Source: Dissulfuribacter thermophilus (lineage in GTDB: Bacteria; Desulfobacterota; Dissulfuribacteria; Dissulfuribacterales; Dissulfuribacteraceae). From it: a stretch of DNA of 64,000 nt. This document shows positions 34,961-45,584 of the stretch, piece after piece (the stretch's first letter is position 1; the number at the start of each line of letters is the position of its first letter). The stretch lies in assembly GCF_001687335.1 (NCBI RefSeq), contig NZ_MAGO01000007.1, forward strand, positions 1 to 64,000. Direction: 5' to 3'. A program made the translations under genes and the position numbers. The notes beneath the pieces are model-generated. The model searched no databases. It was given only the letters and a program-made list of their open reading frames with translations, and was not told the origin of the DNA.

Positions 34961-36195
34961 ATGGCCGACCAAAAAAAGTGCAGCCGGATCTCGGGTTCGT
35001 ACAGGGGGTTATGGATGCCGGTGGCGACACCGTTAACAGGTGCTACCAATGTGCTACCTGTTCGGTGGTGTGCCCTCTCTCTACAAATGAGAGCCCTTTC
35101 CCGAGAAAGGAAATGCTATGGGCACAGTGGGGGCTTGCTTCTAGGGTAGCAGGCGATGCAGACGTGTGGCTCTGTCATCAGTGCGGAGACTGCACTAAGT
35201 ACTGTCCGAGGGGAGCAAGACCAGGAGACGTCCTTGGGGCAATTAGGGCAAATGCCATAAAGTATTATGCTACTCCCAAGGCACTAGCTGACATGCTAAG
35301 TAGCCCAGGAGGGATGTGGGGTGCAGTAGTAGCTGCAGCTGTATTGTGGCTTATTGTGGCTGCAATCTGGTCCCAAGTAACAGGCGAGGCCTTTCCATTT
35401 CCAGAGGGGCATATCGAGTTTCATAAATTCCTGAGTGTGATTCCCATTGACGCTGTGGTTCTGCCTGTTGTGGCCTTTGTGGTGTTTGCAAGCTACAAGG
35501 GAATAGTGTCCTTTTGGAATGACATCAGTGAAGGTGCTGGATTGCCAAAGTCCTTTAACGGTACATATCCAGCTCCACCTATAGGGATACTGGTATCAAA
35601 CTACCTAATCCCATCAGTAAAAGAGATACTGAGTCATGAAAGGTTTAAAAAGTGTGGCCAGACTGCCGAGAGAACAAAAGGCCACCAGTGGGTATTGATA
35701 GCCTTCATCATATTATTTATCGTCACTACTATCGTGATGATTTATGCAGACGTCCTCGGCGGACTACTGGGAATAGAGGGGTTCCATACGCCGTTGGCCC
35801 TATGGAATCCTGTAAAAATTGCTGCAAATATCGGCGCCTTCTTGCTCATAGCAGGTATATGGATGATAAAGTCCATGAGGGATCAGAAGACCAAGGAAGG
35901 CGTGCTAAAGAGCTCTGCTCAGGACTGGAATCTGATCTGGTTGATATTTGCAGTAGGTATAACAGGGCTTGGGTCAGAGGTGTTCAGGCTGGTTCACCTT
36001 AAATTCCTGGCCTATCCAGTCTACATAGCTCATTTGGCCTGCGTCCTTATCCTGTTCCTTTCATTGCCTTACACTAAGTTTGCTCACCTCATTTATAGGA
36101 CCACTGCCTATGTGCACCAGAGGTGGGCAGAGGATGTGAAGGCAGGAAGAGCAGGCTTTGGCTTGGAAAAGCCTGTAGGAACCGATGAACACTAG
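34961..36195 (+). CDS. qmoC: Quinone-interacting membrane-bound oxidoreductase subunit QmoC, start across an A7 run
   Basis: HdrC/HdrE-like subunit with two [4Fe-4S] motifs, CYQCATCSVVCP and CHQCGDCTKYCPRG, then about six membrane helices that carry b haem and reach the quinone. The body frame runs from GTG 34978 to 36195 (405 residues). The natural N-terminus (MADQ…VQPDLGFV) is encoded from ATG 34961, which has GGAGGG at ideal distance, but it is one base out of frame: after CAA the text is A-AAA-AAG-TGC. A -1 shift at this slippery heptamer, or an eighth A, would join ATG to the body. GTG 34978 itself lies 22 bases from the ribosome binding site, too far. So this is either programmed frameshifting, transcript slippage, or a missing A in the sequence. 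Confidence 0.93.
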
Positions 36196-36221
36196 AAATA
36201 GATCATGACCTAGTTTTAATC

Positions 36222-36251
36222 AAAGGCGTCCACTGGACGCCTTTTTTTTTA
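36222..36251 (+). terminator. Intrinsic terminator after qmoABC
   Basis: AAAGGCGTCCA / TGGACGCCTTT stem followed by a long T run. Confidence 0.92.
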
Positions 36252-36294
36252 AATCTCCTTTCTAGGGGAATTGACGAGTTGGTTGGGGAAAATA

Positions 36295-36323
36295 TTGATT
36301 TATTGACATTGATTATATATAAT
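36295..36323 (+). promoter_or_regulatory. Promoter of the tRNA-tuf operon
   Basis: TTGATT at 36295-36300, a 17-base spacer and perfect TATAAT at 36318-36323, followed by a GC-rich GCCGCG near the likely start, as in stringently controlled stable-RNA promoters. TTGACA at 36303 is too close to this -10 to be its partner. Confidence 0.7.
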
Positions 36324-36344
36324 GCCGCGTAATTTCTCTTAACG

Positions 36345-36360
36345 TAGCTCTTTGACAAAT
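36345..36360 (+). promoter_or_regulatory. boxA-like antitermination element
   Basis: TAGCTCTTTGACAAAT closely matches the boxA (GCTCTTTAACA) known from rRNA leaders. It lies about 20 bases after the promoter and 80 before the first tRNA. TTGACA inside it could also be a -35 with a weak TAAAAG 16 bases on. Confidence 0.55.
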
Positions 36361-36439
36361 CAGGTAATTGTGGTAAAAGATTATAAAAAAAGTCTTGCGT
36401 TTTGAAAAAACATAGCTATTATATCAGCCTTAGTTCCGG

Positions 36440-36515
36440 GCTGGCGTAGCTCAATTGGTAGAGCAGCTGATTTGTAATCAGCAGGTTGGGGGTTCAAGTC
36501 CCTTCGCCAGCTCCA
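36440..36515 (+). tRNA. tRNA-Thr (anticodon TGT)
   Basis: Full cloverleaf: acceptor GCTGGCG / CGCCAGC, D-loop AGCTCAATTGGTAGAGC, anticodon loop TTTGTAA, T-loop GGTTCAAGTCC, encoded CCA end. Confidence 0.97.
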
Positions 36516-36525
36516 CCAGAAATGT

Positions 36526-36610
36526 GGAGAGGTTCCCGAGCGGCCAAAGGGGGCAGACTGTAAATCTGCTGGCGAAGCCTTCGGAGGTTCGAATCCTCCC
36601 CTCTCCACCA
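36526..36610 (+). tRNA. tRNA-Tyr (anticodon GTA)
   Basis: Class II tRNA with long variable arm. Acceptor GGAGAGG / CCTCTCC, anticodon loop CTGTAAA, T-loop GGTTCGAATCC, encoded CCA end. Confidence 0.97.
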
Positions 36611-36626
36611 CAATCGCGAAACTAGA

Positions 36627-36703
36627 GCGGGAATAGCTCAATTGGCTAGAGCATCAGCCTTCCAAGCTGAGGGTTGCGGGTTCGAGTCCCGTTTCCCGCT
36701 CCA
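36627..36703 (+). tRNA. tRNA-Gly (anticodon TCC)
   Basis: Acceptor GCGGGAA / TTCCCGC, anticodon loop TTCCAAG, T-loop GGTTCGAGTCC, encoded CCA end. Confidence 0.97.
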
Positions 36704-36710
36704 TTATATT

Positions 36711-36786
<76 letters not shown>

Positions 36787-36813
36787 TAAAAATTCTTTTG
36801 GGGAGCAAAGACT

Positions 36814-38004
36814 ATGAGTAAGCAGAAGTTTGAGCGTACTAAGCCACACGTAAATGTAGGTACCATCGGGCATATCGACCATGGTAAAACTACTCTTACA
36901 GCGGCGATAACAAGATATTTGGCAGAGAAGGGTGCTGCAGAGTTTATACCCTTTGATGAAATAGATAAGGCCCCTGAGGAAAGGGAAAGAGGAATTACTA
37001 TTGCTACAGCACACGTTGAGTATGAGACTGATAAGCGTCACTATGCCCACGTGGATTGTCCGGGTCACGCAGACTATATCAAAAATATGATCACTGGTGC
37101 CGCACAGATGGACGGTGCCATATTGGTCGTGGGTGCAGATGACGGTCCAATGCCTCAGACCAGGGAGCACATCCTCCTTGCAAGGCAGGTTGGAGTCCCT
37201 GCTATCGTAGTGTTTTTGAATAAGTGCGATATGGTGGATGATGAAGAGCTTATTGAGCTCGTTGAGCTTGAGCTGAGGGAGCTTCTTTCTAAGTATGAAT
37301 TCCCAGGAGACGAAATCCCAATAATCAAGGGTAGCGCACTAGAGGCATTGAACAATCCAAACGATCCAGAGAAGACCAAGTGTATCCAGGAGCTTTTGGA
37401 TGCGCTTGATAGCTATATCCCAGAGCCTGAGCGCGACGTAGACAAGCCATTCTTGATGCCGATTGAGGACGTATTCAGCATCAGTGGACGTGGAACAGTT
37501 GTCACTGGTAGGGTAGAGCGCGGCGTAATAAAGGTTGGTGAAGAGGTAGAGATAGTAGGGCTTCGTCCGACCCAGAAGACAGTCTGTACTGGACTTGAGA
37601 TGTTCCGTAAGCTTCTGGATGAGGGTCGCGCAGGAGACAACATTGGAGTCCTTCTCCGCGGTGTAAAGAGGGACGAGGTAGAGCGTGGTCAGGTAGTGGC
37701 AAAGCCTGGCAGTATCACACCTCATACCAAGTTTGAGGCTGAGGTATACGTACTCACCAAGGAAGAAGGTGGGCGTCATACTCCATTTTTCGCAGGGTAT
37801 CGTCCTCAGTTCTACTTCAGGACAACAGATGTTACCGGTGTGGTTCAGTTGCCTGAGGGAGTTGAGATGGTGATGCCCGGTGACAACGTGAAGTTCACAG
37901 TGGAGCTTATACAGCCAATAGCAATGGAGGAAGGGCTACGCTTTGCAGTGCGCGAAGGTGGAAGGACCGTTGGTGCTGGCGTAGTTACCAAGATATTGGA
38001 GTAG
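36814..38004 (+). CDS. tuf: Elongation factor Tu
   Basis: GTPase that brings aminoacyl-tRNA to the ribosome. [10 protein letters not shown] near residue 18, DCPGHADY near 80 and NKCD near 135 are the G1, G3 and G4 motifs; [16 protein letters not shown] is switch I. The G1 motif reads GHIDHGK, where many bacteria have GHVDHGK. 396 residues, normal. It is in the classic tRNA4-tuf-rpmG-tRNA-Trp-secE-nusG order. Confidence 0.99.
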   Translation: MSKQKFERTKPHVNVGTIGHIDHGKTTLTAAITRYLAEKGAAEFIPFDEIDKAPEERERGITIATAHVEYETDKRHYAHVDCPGHADYIKNMITGAAQMDGAILVVGADDGPMPQTREHILLARQVGVPAIVVFLNKCDMVDDEELIELVELELRELLSKYEFPGDEIPIIKGSALEALNNPNDPEKTKCIQELLDALDSYIPEPERDVDKPFLMPIEDVFSISGRGTVVTGRVERGVIKVGEEVEIVGLRPTQKTVCTGLEMFRKLLDEGRAGDNIGVLLRGVKRDEVERGQVVAKPGSITPHTKFEAEVYVLTKEEGGRHTPFFAGYRPQFYFRTTDVTGVVQLPEGVEMVMPGDNVKFTVELIQPIAMEEGLRFAVREGGRTVGAGVVTKILE

Positions 38005-38008
38005 GGCT

Positions 38009-38164
38009 ATGAGAGATAAGATCGCTCTCCAATGTACAGAATGTAAAAGGAAGAATTATACCACTACTAAAAACAAGAGGACTACGCCTGATAAGCTGCA
38101 GCTGAAGAAATACTGTCCATTCGACAGGAGGCATACGCTCCATAAAGAGACAAAAATTAAATAG
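38009..38164 (+). CDS. rpmG: 50S ribosomal protein L33
   Basis: 51-residue ribosomal protein starting [20 protein letters not shown] and ending [10 protein letters not shown]. The Zn-type CTEC plus a later single Cys (YCPFD, instead of CxxC) leaves an incomplete zinc ribbon: Cys9, Cys12 and one more Cys. Position between tuf and tRNA-Trp is the usual one. It starts five bases after the tuf stop. Confidence 0.95.
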   Translation: MRDKIALQCTECKRKNYTTTKNKRTTPDKLQLKKYCPFDRRHTLHKETKIK

Positions 38165-38175
38165 ATATTAGTAGC

Positions 38176-38251
38176 AGGCCAGTAGCTCTAATGGTAGAGC
38201 ACCGGACTCCAAATCCGGGTGTTGGGGGTTCGAGTCCCTCCTGGCCTGCCA
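38176..38251 (+). tRNA. tRNA-Trp (anticodon CCA)
   Basis: Acceptor AGGCCAG / CTGGCCT, anticodon loop TCCAAAT, T-loop GGTTCGAGTCC, encoded CCA after G. Between rpmG and secE, as in many bacteria. Confidence 0.97.
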
Positions 38252-38287
38252 GTTGCGTTTAATCCTATACACGGAGATGTGATTACA

Positions 38288-38551
38288 GTGGCTAAGAAAA
38301 AGGCACAGAGAAAGGATAGAGTCGAAGGCGCCGAAGCAGCTGGCGCAGTAAAGGCCCAGGGTGCCTCATGGATAAACGATTTTGTGCGGTATCTGAAGGA
38401 AGTTCGTGTCGAATTCGATAAAATAACATGGGCTAATAAGAAAGAAACTGTGGGAATTACTGTAGCAGTACTGGCAATTACATTCTTTTTTGCAGCCTAT
38501 CTAGGCCTGGTAGATTTTGGTCTTACTCAAGTATTAAATCTCCTGTATTAA
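38288..38551 (+). CDS. secE: Protein translocase subunit SecE
   Basis: Essential small subunit of the SecYEG channel. C-terminal half has FVRYLKEVRVEFDKITWANKK, the conserved cytosolic helix, then one membrane helix. The GTG at 38288 is chosen (GGAGAT ten bases before); the frame is open back into the tRNA only by chance. 87 residues with an Ala/Lys-rich N-terminus. Confidence 0.95.
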   Translation: MAKKKAQRKDRVEGAEAAGAVKAQGASWINDFVRYLKEVRVEFDKITWANKKETVGITVAVLAITFFFAAYLGLVDFGLTQVLNLLY

Positions 38552-38579
38552 ACTTATATTGGGATAATAAAAGACCGCA

Positions 38580-39113
38580 ATGGCACATAAATGGTATATA
38601 GTACATACATATTCTGGCTTTGAGCAGCGAGTAAAGGCTGCTCTTCAAGAGCGTATACGTCAATATGGGCTTCAGGACAAGTTTAGCGAGATAATAGTGC
38701 CAACTGAGAAGGTCATCGAGGTAGTCGGTGGTCAGAAGCGCACGGCTTCGCGAAAGGTCTTTCCTGGGTACATCCTGGTAAAGATGGAGCTTAATAACGA
38801 GACCTGGCACCTGGTGCAAAATACTCCGAGAGTTACGGGATTTGTCGGTGGTAAGAATACGCCAGTCCCGTTACCTGACGACGAAGCAGAAAAGATCGTC
38901 AAGCAGATGGAGGAGCGCAGTCAGAAACCTGTGCCTAAATATCATTTTGAGAAGGGGGACCACGTAATCGTCACTGAAGGGCCTTTTGCCAATTTTCATG
39001 GAGTTGTGGATGAGGTGAGACCAGAGAAGGGGAAGGTCCGAGTGATGGTGTCAATATTTGGTAGGGCAACACCTGTAGAGTTAGAGTTTGCCCACGTTCA
39101 AAAAGCAGGATAG
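38580..39113 (+). CDS. nusG: Transcription termination/antitermination factor NusG
   Basis: Binds RNA polymerase and couples it to ribosomes or Rho. MAHKWYIVHTYSGFEQRVKA start, KVFPGYILVKMELN near residue 60 and a C-terminal KOW domain (GDHVIVTEGPFANFHGVVDE near 124). 177 residues, normal length with no insert. Confidence 0.98.
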   Translation: MAHKWYIVHTYSGFEQRVKAALQERIRQYGLQDKFSEIIVPTEKVIEVVGGQKRTASRKVFPGYILVKMELNNETWHLVQNTPRVTGFVGGKNTPVPLPDDEAEKIVKQMEERSQKPVPKYHFEKGDHVIVTEGPFANFHGVVDEVRPEKGKVRVMVSIFGRATPVELEFAHVQKAG

Positions 39114-39128
39114 AAGAGGTACTGAAAA

Positions 39129-39554
39129 ATGGCGAAAAAGGTAGTTGGAAACATAAAACTTCAGATTCCAGCAGGTCAAGCCAATCCATCTCCACCTGTT
39201 GGCCCAGCATTGGGTCAGCACGGTGTCAATATTATGGAATTCTGTAAGGCATTTAATGCCAAGACACAGGACCAGGCAGGAATGATAATTCCTGTGGTAA
39301 TTACTGTTTATGCTGATAGGTCCTTTAGCTTTGTACTTAAGACTCCACCTGCATCCGTACTCCTAAAAAAGGCAGCAGGTATTGAAAAGGGTTCTGGTGT
39401 GCCCAATAGGGATAAGGTAGGTAAGGTCACACTCGAGCAGGTTGAGGAGATTGCAAAGATTAAGATGCCAGATCTTACTGCAGCAACACTTGAAGCTGCT
39501 ATAAAGACGATAAAGGGAACAGCCAGGAGTATGGGAATCGAAGTAGTGGAATAA
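39129..39554 (+). CDS. rplK: 50S ribosomal protein L11
   Basis: Part of the GTPase-associated centre. [20 protein letters not shown] and KAFNAKTQ are the standard N-terminal text; C-terminal [11 protein letters not shown] binds 23S rRNA. 141 residues. Confidence 0.99.
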   Translation: MAKKVVGNIKLQIPAGQANPSPPVGPALGQHGVNIMEFCKAFNAKTQDQAGMIIPVVITVYADRSFSFVLKTPPASVLLKKAAGIEKGSGVPNRDKVGKVTLEQVEEIAKIKMPDLTAATLEAAIKTIKGTARSMGIEVVE

Positions 39555-39567
39555 AGGAGTTTTGATC

Positions 39568-40275
39568 ATGCCAAAGCGTGGAAAGAAATATAGAAAAGTC
39601 AAGGAACTAATCGATTCGGCCAAAAGGTATACCTTAGACGAGGCAGTGGATCTTGTTTTAAAGACGCATTATGCCAACTTTGACGAAAGCGTAGATGCAG
39701 CTGTAGTCCTAGGCGTGGACCCCAGAAAGGCAGATCAGAATATAAGAGGCTCTGTTGTTCTGCCACATGGTACAGGTAGGGAAGTAAAGGTCCTTGTCTT
39801 TGCAAAGGGAGAAAAGGTCAAAGAAGCAGAAGAGGCTGGTGCTGATTACGTTGGTGGAGAGGAGTTAGCTGAAAAGATTCAGAAAGAGGGGTGGCTTGAT
39901 TTTGACAGAGTAGTTGCCACTCCTGACATGATGGGCGTTGTAGGAAAGCTTGGAAAAATACTTGGGCCTAGGGGGCTAATGCCTAATGCCAAGACAGGTA
40001 CTGTGACATTCGACGTAGCAAAGGCTGTTAAAGATATTAAGGCAGGAAAGGTCGACTTTAGGGTAGACAAGGCCGGAGTTTTGCACGTTCCAATAGGACG
40101 GGTCTCTTTTGGAAAGGACAAGATCAAAGAGAATTTTTCAACATTAGCTGAAACAGTACTCAGATTAAAACCGTCCTCTGCAAAGGGAGCTTACGTAAAA
40201 AGTGTAACCCTATCCACAACAATGGGCCCAGGTGTAAAGGTCGATACTGGAGAATTCAGGCAAGTCGCAGCATAG
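39568..40275 (+). CDS. rplA: 50S ribosomal protein L1
   Basis: L1-stalk protein and, in many bacteria, repressor of its own m[23 protein letters not shown] start, [20 protein letters not shown] near residue 130. ATG 39568 with AAGGAG eight bases before; a TTG at 39562 is less likely. 235 residues. Confidence 0.99.
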   Translation: MPKRGKKYRKVKELIDSAKRYTLDEAVDLVLKTHYANFDESVDAAVVLGVDPRKADQNIRGSVVLPHGTGREVKVLVFAKGEKVKEAEEAGADYVGGEELAEKIQKEGWLDFDRVVATPDMMGVVGKLGKILGPRGLMPNAKTGTVTFDVAKAVKDIKAGKVDFRVDKAGVLHVPIGRVSFGKDKIKENFSTLAETVLRLKPSSAKGAYVKSVTLSTTMGPGVKVDTGEFRQVAA

Positions 40276-40290
40276 ACCCTGCTGCTCAAT

Positions 40291-40370
40291 GTCAAAGACA
40301 GTAGGTACACCGCGGTGTTTAAAGGAGGAATAGACCTCCACCTACCGAGGCGTGAGCCTCTGCCTTTGGC
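40291..40370 (+). ncRNA. Ribosomal protein L10 leader
   Basis: Autoregulatory leader bound by L10-(L12)n. Stems visible: GTAGGT (40301) with ACCTAC (40340), a hairpin ACACCGCGGTGT (40307-40318), GGAGG with CCTCC (40324/40335), GAGGCGTGAGCCTC (40347-40360), and an outer CAAAG…CTTTG pair. This branched form right before rplJ is typical. Confidence 0.85.
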
Positions 40371-40411
40371 AAAGAAATACAGGCCATATAGGCAGAAAGG
40401 GGGGATAAAGA

Positions 40412-40936
40412 TTGGCACTCACTAGAAAAGAAAAAGAAGAAGTGGTGAAGGCGCTCCATGAAAAATTCGAGAGCGCTCAGAGCGTTATTCTCACCAAATT
40501 TTCCAAGATGACCGTATCTCAGTCATCAGAACTCAGGAAGAAGATGCGTGATCTGGGTGGCGAATTTAAGGTCTCTAAGAATACTCTCTTTAAGATTGCT
40601 GCGCGCGATACCCAGGTCGAGGTAATTTCTGACAAATTCGTTGGGCAAAATGCAGTTGTTATTGCATATGATGATCCCGTGGCAGTAGCAAAGGCACTGT
40701 TGGATTTTGCAAAGGACAATGAGGTAATCACTATAGAAGGCGGCGTATTAAACGGTAAGGTTATAGATGCCAAAGGTGTTGAAGCACTATCTAAGCTGCC
40801 CACTAAAGAGGTACTTCTTGCTCAACTTCTATCTGTCCTACTTGGGCCACAGCGCGGCCTTGTTCAGGTGCTTGCAGGGGTGCCACGGAAATTCCTGTAT
40901 GCCCTTAATGCAATAAAAGATCAAAAGTCTGAATAA
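40412..40936 (+). CDS. rplJ: 50S ribosomal protein L10
   Basis: Base of the L7/L12 stalk. [20 protein letters not shown] start, [19 protein letters not shown] near residue 42. It starts with TTG at 40412, behind a GGGGGG run; TTG is supported by the family N-terminus and by the lack of ATG nearby. 174 residues. Confidence 0.97.
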   Translation: MALTRKEKEEVVKALHEKFESAQSVILTKFSKMTVSQSSELRKKMRDLGGEFKVSKNTLFKIAARDTQVEVISDKFVGQNAVVIAYDDPVAVAKALLDFAKDNEVITIEGGVLNGKVIDAKGVEALSKLPTKEVLLAQLLSVLLGPQRGLVQVLAGVPRKFLYALNAIKDQKSE

Positions 40937-40961
40937 AAAGATTATCACAGGAGGATATATC

Positions 40962-41351
40962 ATGGCTATCACAAAGGAAGATGTAATTGAATTTATTTCA
41001 AATATGACGGTTCTTGAGCTTTCAGAGCTCGTAAAGGAACTTGAGGATAAGTTTGGCGTAAGTGCAGCTGCTCCAGTTGCTGTGGCAGCTGCTGGTGCCG
41101 CAGCCGCTGGTGGTGAGGCACAGGAAGCTCAAGAGGAAAAGACCGAATTTGACGTTATCCTTACAGATGTCGGTAGCAGCAAGATTCAGGTCATCAAAGA
41201 GGTCCGTGCAGTTACAGGTCTTGGTCTCAAAGATGCCAAAGAGCTCGTCGAGAGCGCACCCAAACCAATTAAGGAAGGCGTCTCTAAGGAAGAGGCAGAA
41301 AAGATTAAAGAGCAGATTGAAAAGGCCGGTGCAAAGGTTGAGATCAAATAG
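40962..41351 (+). CDS. rplL: 50S ribosomal protein L7/L12
   Basis: Stalk protein that recruits translation GTPases. N-terminal dimer domain, Ala-rich hinge ([17 protein letters not shown]), C-terminal [20 protein letters not shown] near 79. 129 residues. AGGAGG before ATG. Confidence 0.99.
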   Translation: MAITKEDVIEFISNMTVLELSELVKELEDKFGVSAAAPVAVAAAGAAAAGGEAQEAQEEKTEFDVILTDVGSSKIQVIKEVRAVTGLGLKDAKELVESAPKPIKEGVSKEEAEKIKEQIEKAGAKVEIK

Positions 41352-41383
41352 CACAGGCATTTTTTTCTAAAAGGCAGATTTCT

Positions 41384-41413
41384 AGGGGCAGGGGAGTCTA
41401 TCCCTCTGCCTCT
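41384..41413 (+). other. Hairpin between rplL and rpoB
   Basis: AGGGGCAGGGG pairs with CCCTCTGCCTCT (two G-U pairs), loop of about eight. No T run follows, so it is more likely a partial attenuator or RNase III-type processing site, as known between rplL and rpoB in E. coli, than a full terminator. Confidence 0.55.
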
Positions 41414-41496
41414 AAAATTTATGGAAATTCGAAGATCGAAATCCTAAACCTTAAATCATACCGAATTAAGCCCCTATTTTAGGCGGAGGTAATTTC

Positions 41497-44400
41497 ATGG
41501 CTCCACCAAGAAAAAGATTTGGAAGAGTACGTCCTATTTTGGACGTTCCTTTTCTTATTGAAGTTCAAAAACAGTCTTATGAAAAGTTTTTACAAAAGGA
41601 TATTGCCCCTGGGGCAAGAGAAAATATTGGACTCCAGGCCGCTTTTCAAAGTGTATTTCCCATTACAGACTTTACAGGGACTTCATCCCTAGAATTTGTG
41701 GAATATACAATTGGAGAGCCCAAGTATTCTATTGAAGAATGTATCGCCAGGGGTGTTACTTATGAGGCCCCAATGAGGATAGTAGTTAGACTCCTCAGCT
41801 ATGATATTGACCAGGAAAGCGGCGCTCAGAGCATTAGAGACATCAAGGAACAAGAAATTTATTTCGGTACAATTCCACTTATGACCCCAACAGGGACCTT
41901 TATAGTGAACGGGACCGAGAGAGTCGTGGTCAACCAGTTGCAGAGGAGTCCAGGCGTCTTCTTTGCTCATGACCAGGGGAAAACTCATTCCAGTGGAAAG
42001 GTCCTCTATTCAGCAAGAGTCATTCCAGTTAGGGGCTCATGGTTAGACTTTGAATTTGATCCCAAAGACATATTGCATGTGAGAATTGATAGAAGAAGGA
42101 AGATACCAGCGACTATTCTTCTCAAGGCAATTGGATATTCAGAGGAAGACATACTAAATGCCTTTTATAATCGTGATATCTATTATCTAGAAGGGGATCT
42201 CTGTTATCGTAAAGTCAATGATACCTTACTTTCTCAGAGGGCAAGTCTTGATGTATTAGATCCAGAGACTGGGGAGGTACTTCTCAAGAAGAACAGACGT
42301 TTTTCCAAGAGTGCACTTCGCAAGTTTGCTGAAAAGGGTATTGAGCGTGTTCCAGTGGACCCATCGGAACTCATTGGAAAGGTATGTTCCAAGGATATTG
42401 TTGATCCAAATACTGGGGAAGTCATAGTACAAAGGAATCAGGAACTTACAGAGGAGATTGTCGCAAACTTAAAGGATGCTGGAATAAAAGAAGTAGAGGT
42501 CCTCTTTATCGATGGAATTAAGGTAAGTTCTTCTATCCGAGACACTCTTCTTCTCGATAAAACTACAAATAGGGAAGAAGCATTACTAGAGATATATAGG
42601 CGTCTAAGGCCCAGCAGTCCTCTTGTGTTTGAGGCTGCAGAGAAGTTCTTTCAGTCACTATTCTTCAATCCAGATACATATGACTTATCTGAAGTCGGAC
42701 GCTACAAGATAAATCAGCGTCTAGGCCTGGATATTCCGCTAACTCAACGGGTACTTACACCCGAAGATATATTAGAGACAGTAAAGGAACTGGTCCATCT
42801 TAAAGATACCCAGGGAGAAGTGGATGATATTGATCACCTAGGCAATAGGAGAGTGAGATCAGTTGGTGAGCTGGTAGAAAATCAGTACAGAATTGGTCTC
42901 GTTCGTATGGAGAGGACCATTAAAGAAAGAATGGCCATCCAAGAGACAGAGACTATTATGCCCAACGATCTCATAAATCCAAAGCCAGTTACCTCCGCTT
43001 TAAAAGAGTTCTTCGGTTCAAGCCAGCTTTCTCAGTTCATGGATCAGACCAATCCTCTTTCAGAGATAACGCATAAAAGGCGTCTGTCCGCACTGGGGCC
43101 AGGCGGTTTGTCCAGAGAAAGGGCTGGTTTTGAGGTAAGAGACGTTCATCCCACACACTACGGTCGAATTTGTCCCATTGAGACACCTGAAGGTCCAAAT
43201 ATTGGTCTTATTGTCTCCTTGAGTGCCTATTCTCGCATAAATGCCTATGGCTTCATCGAGACTCCCTATAGAAAGGTAAGAGACCGTAAGATTACTGATG
43301 AAGTTGTATATCTAACTGCCTTTGAAGAAGAAAAGGAGACCATTGCTCCAGCCACAGTAAGAGTGGATGAGGAAGGACGCATTTTAGACGACACTGTGGG
43401 TGTAAGAAGAAAAGGAGAGTTTTTGATCGTACCGGCTGAAGAGATTACAGCTGTAGATATTGCACCTAATCAGCTTGTGAGTATCTCATCTGGACTCATT
43501 CCTTTTCTTGAAAATGACGATGCAAACAGGGCTCTAATGGGCTCTAACATGCAACGTCAGGCAGTGCCTTTACTTCAGACTGAGGCCCCTATCGTAGGGA
43601 CAGGGATTGAGCGAGTTGTGGCAAGGGACTCAGGAGTTGCAGTTCTCGCCAAAAGAGATGGCGTAGTAGAAAACGTGGACAGTACAAGGGTCGTGGTCTG
43701 TTATGACGAGGTTCCAGAAAAAGGGCTAACGAGTGAAGTTGTAATCTATAAGTTAAAGAAATTCCAAAAGTCCAATCAGACTACAGTTATTAATCAGAAG
43801 CCATTGGTTAAACCTGGTCAACGCATAAAGAAGGGCCAGGTGATAATTGATGGACCAGCAACTCGAAATGGTGAGTTGGCCCTAGGCAAGAACGTGGTTG
43901 TGGCGTTCATGCCCTGGCAGGGATACAACTTCGAGGACGCCATTATCGTCAGTGAGAGGATCGTAAAGGAAGATATCTATACCTCCATTCACGTAGAGGA
44001 GTTTGAGGTAGAGGCTCGAGATACTAAGCTTGGAAGAGAAGAGATTACGAGAGATATCCCCAATGTAGGTGAAGAGGCCCTTAAGGACCTTGATGAAAGT
44101 GGAATAGTGCGAATTGGTGCAGAAGTAAAGGCAGGGGATATCCTTGTTGGCAAGGTTACACCTAAGGGTGAAACCCAGTTGTCGCCTGAAGAAAAACTAC
44201 TCAGGGCAATCTTTGGTGAAAAGGCTGGCGATGTGAAGGATACCTCTTTGAGGGTCCCACCTGGTATTGAGGGAGTGGTGATTGATGCCAAGGTCTTCTG
44301 TAGAAAGGGCGTTGAAAAGGATGCCAGGGCTCAAGCCATAGAAGATCAGGAGATTGCTCAACTCTTAAAGGACCAAGAGGATGAGATATCGATATTGAGG

Positions 44401-45573
44401 AATATTGTGACCTCCAAGCTCGCAAAACATTTGGAGGGCTTGAGGCCAGCAATTTCTGTGAAAGATAGGTCCGGTAAGATACTTCTAAAGGCAGGAGAAG
44501 AGATTACCAGAGATAAAGTTGAGAATATTAAACTTCAGAGACTAAAAGACCTCATCCTCGAAGGCAGAAAAGAGCCAGATCCAATGGTTCAAGATCTGAT
44601 CACATGGTTTGAGTCTGAGGTCGAGCGCGTAAGAAAGCAATACGAAGAAAAGATCGAGCGTCTTAAAAAGGGCGACGAACTACCTCCTGGAGTAGTCAAG
44701 GTCGTAAAGGTGTATGTGGCCATGAAGAGAAAACTCCAGGTAGGGGATAAAATGGCAGGTCGCCATGGTAACAAAGGTGTTGTATCAAAAATCGTTCCAA
44801 TTGAAGACATGCCCTATTTTGAGGACGGAACTCCTATAGACATCATATTGAATCCCCTTGGAGTGCCGTCTCGTATGAATGTCGGACAGATTCTTGAAGT
44901 CCATCTTGGGTGGGCAGCAAAGAATTTGGGAGCGCAGCTCGATGAATTACTCAAGAAGAATGCAATGAATGAGATTAGAAAGAAGCTCAGTGTCATCTAT
45001 TCAAAGGAAGAGATGGATGAGTATTTTAACAATCTCTCAGACAGTGAGTTGGTTGAGGTAGTAAAGGGCCTTGCAAAAGGCCTACCTGTGGCCACACCTG
45101 TTTTTGACGGGGCAGATGAGCAGGAGATAAGAAGGCTCCTAGTGGAAGCGGGACAGTCTGAGCTTGGAGAGGTTAAACTATACAGTGGACTTACAGGCGA
45201 ACCCTTTGCAGAGCCAGTTACTGTAGGTGTAATGTATATGCTCAAGCTGCATCACCTTGTAGATGAAAAGATTCATGCCCGTTCCACTGGTCCATATTCC
45301 TTAGTAACTCAGCAGCCCCTTGGTGGTAAGGCCCAGTTCGGTGGTCAGCGTCTGGGTGAGATGGAAGTCTGGGCCCTCGAAGCATATGGCGCAGCATACT
45401 CCCTCCAAGAATTCCTTACAGTCAAATCGGATGATGTTGCTGGTAGAAGTAGGATGTACGAGAAGATCGTCAAAGGCAATAATTTCCTAGAGGCAGGTCT
45501 TCCAGAGTCATTTAACGTCCTTGTAAAAGAGCTTCAGGGGCTCTGCTTAGATATAGAGCTTTTGGAAGAATAA
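41497..45573 (+). CDS. rpoB: DNA-directed RNA polymerase subunit beta
   Basis: Catalytic beta subunit. The rifampicin-pocket text [20 protein letters not shown] and [20 protein letters not shown] near residues 505-545 is wild type at the common resistance positions. [15 protein letters not shown] near 803 and [16 protein letters not shown] near 1083 are conserved catalytic-region motifs. 1358 residues, normal for the group. AGGCGGAGGT lies before the ATG. Confidence 0.99.
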   Translation: MAPPRKRFGRVRPILDVPFLIEVQKQSYEKFLQKDIAPGARENIGLQAAFQSVFPITDFTGTSSLEFVEYTIGEPKYSIEECIARGVTYEAPMRIVVRLLSYDIDQESGAQSIRDIKEQEIYFGTIPLMTPTGTFIVNGTERVVVNQLQRSPGVFFAHDQGKTHSSGKVLYSARVIPVRGSWLDFEFDPKDILHVRIDRRRKIPATILLKAIGYSEEDILNAFYNRDIYYLEGDLCYRKVNDTLLSQRASLDVLDPETGEVLLKKNRRFSKSALRKFAEKGIERVPVDPSELIGKVCSKDIVDPNTGEVIVQRNQELTEEIVANLKDAGIKEVEVLFIDGIKVSSSIRDTLLLDKTTNREEALLEIYRRLRPSSPLVFEAAEKFFQSLFFNPDTYDLSEVGRYKINQRLGLDIPLTQRVLTPEDILETVKELVHLKDTQGEVDDIDHLGNRRVRSVGELVENQYRIGLVRMERTIKERMAIQETETIMPNDLINPKPVTSALKEFFGSSQLSQFMDQTNPLSEITHKRRLSALGPGGLSRERAGFEVRDVHPTHYGRICPIETPEGPNIGLIVSLSAYSRINAYGFIETPYRKVRDRKITDEVVYLTAFEEEKETIAPATVRVDEEGRILDDTVGVRRKGEFLIVPAEEITAVDIAPNQLVSISSGLIPFLENDDANRALMGSNMQRQAVPLLQTEAPIVGTGIERVVARDSGVAVLAKRDGVVENVDSTRVVVCYDEVPEKGLTSEVVIYKLKKFQKSNQTTVINQKPLVKPGQRIKKGQVIIDGPATRNGELALGKNVVVAFMPWQGYNFEDAIIVSERIVKEDIYTSIHVEEFEVEARDTKLGREEITRDIPNVGEEALKDLDESGIVRIGAEVKAGDILVGKVTPKGETQLSPEEKLLRAIFGEKAGDVKDTSLRVPPGIEGVVIDAKVFCRKGVEKDARAQAIEDQEIAQLLKDQEDEISILRNIVTSKLAKHLEGLRPAISVKDRSGKILLKAGEEITRDKVENIKLQRLKDLILEGRKEPDPMVQDLITWFESEVERVRKQYEEKIERLKKGDELPPGVVKVVKVYVAMKRKLQVGDKMAGRHGNKGVVSKIVPIEDMPYFEDGTPIDIILNPLGVPSRMNVGQILEVHLGWAAKNLGAQLDELLKKNAMNEIRKKLSVIYSKEEMDEYFNNLSDSELVEVVKGLAKGLPVATPVFDGADEQEIRRLLVEAGQSELGEVKLYSGLTGEPFAEPVTVGVMYMLKLHHLVDEKIHARSTGPYSLVTQQPLGGKAQFGGQRLGEMEVWALEAYGAAYSLQEFLTVKSDDVAGRSRMYEKIVKGNNFLEAGLPESFNVLVKELQGLCLDIELLEE

Positions 45574-45584
45574 GGGAGAATATT

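Noticed and set aside
34961-35149. Frame starting at ATG 34961 as a separate 62-residue protein
   Set aside because: Only its first five or six codons make sense, as the start of QmoC; the rest is the out-of-frame reading of the conserved QmoC Cys motifs.
36381-36641. Minus-strand frame of 86 codons over the tRNA genes
   Set aside because: It is the antisense of tRNA-Thr and tRNA-Tyr, a well-known false gene.
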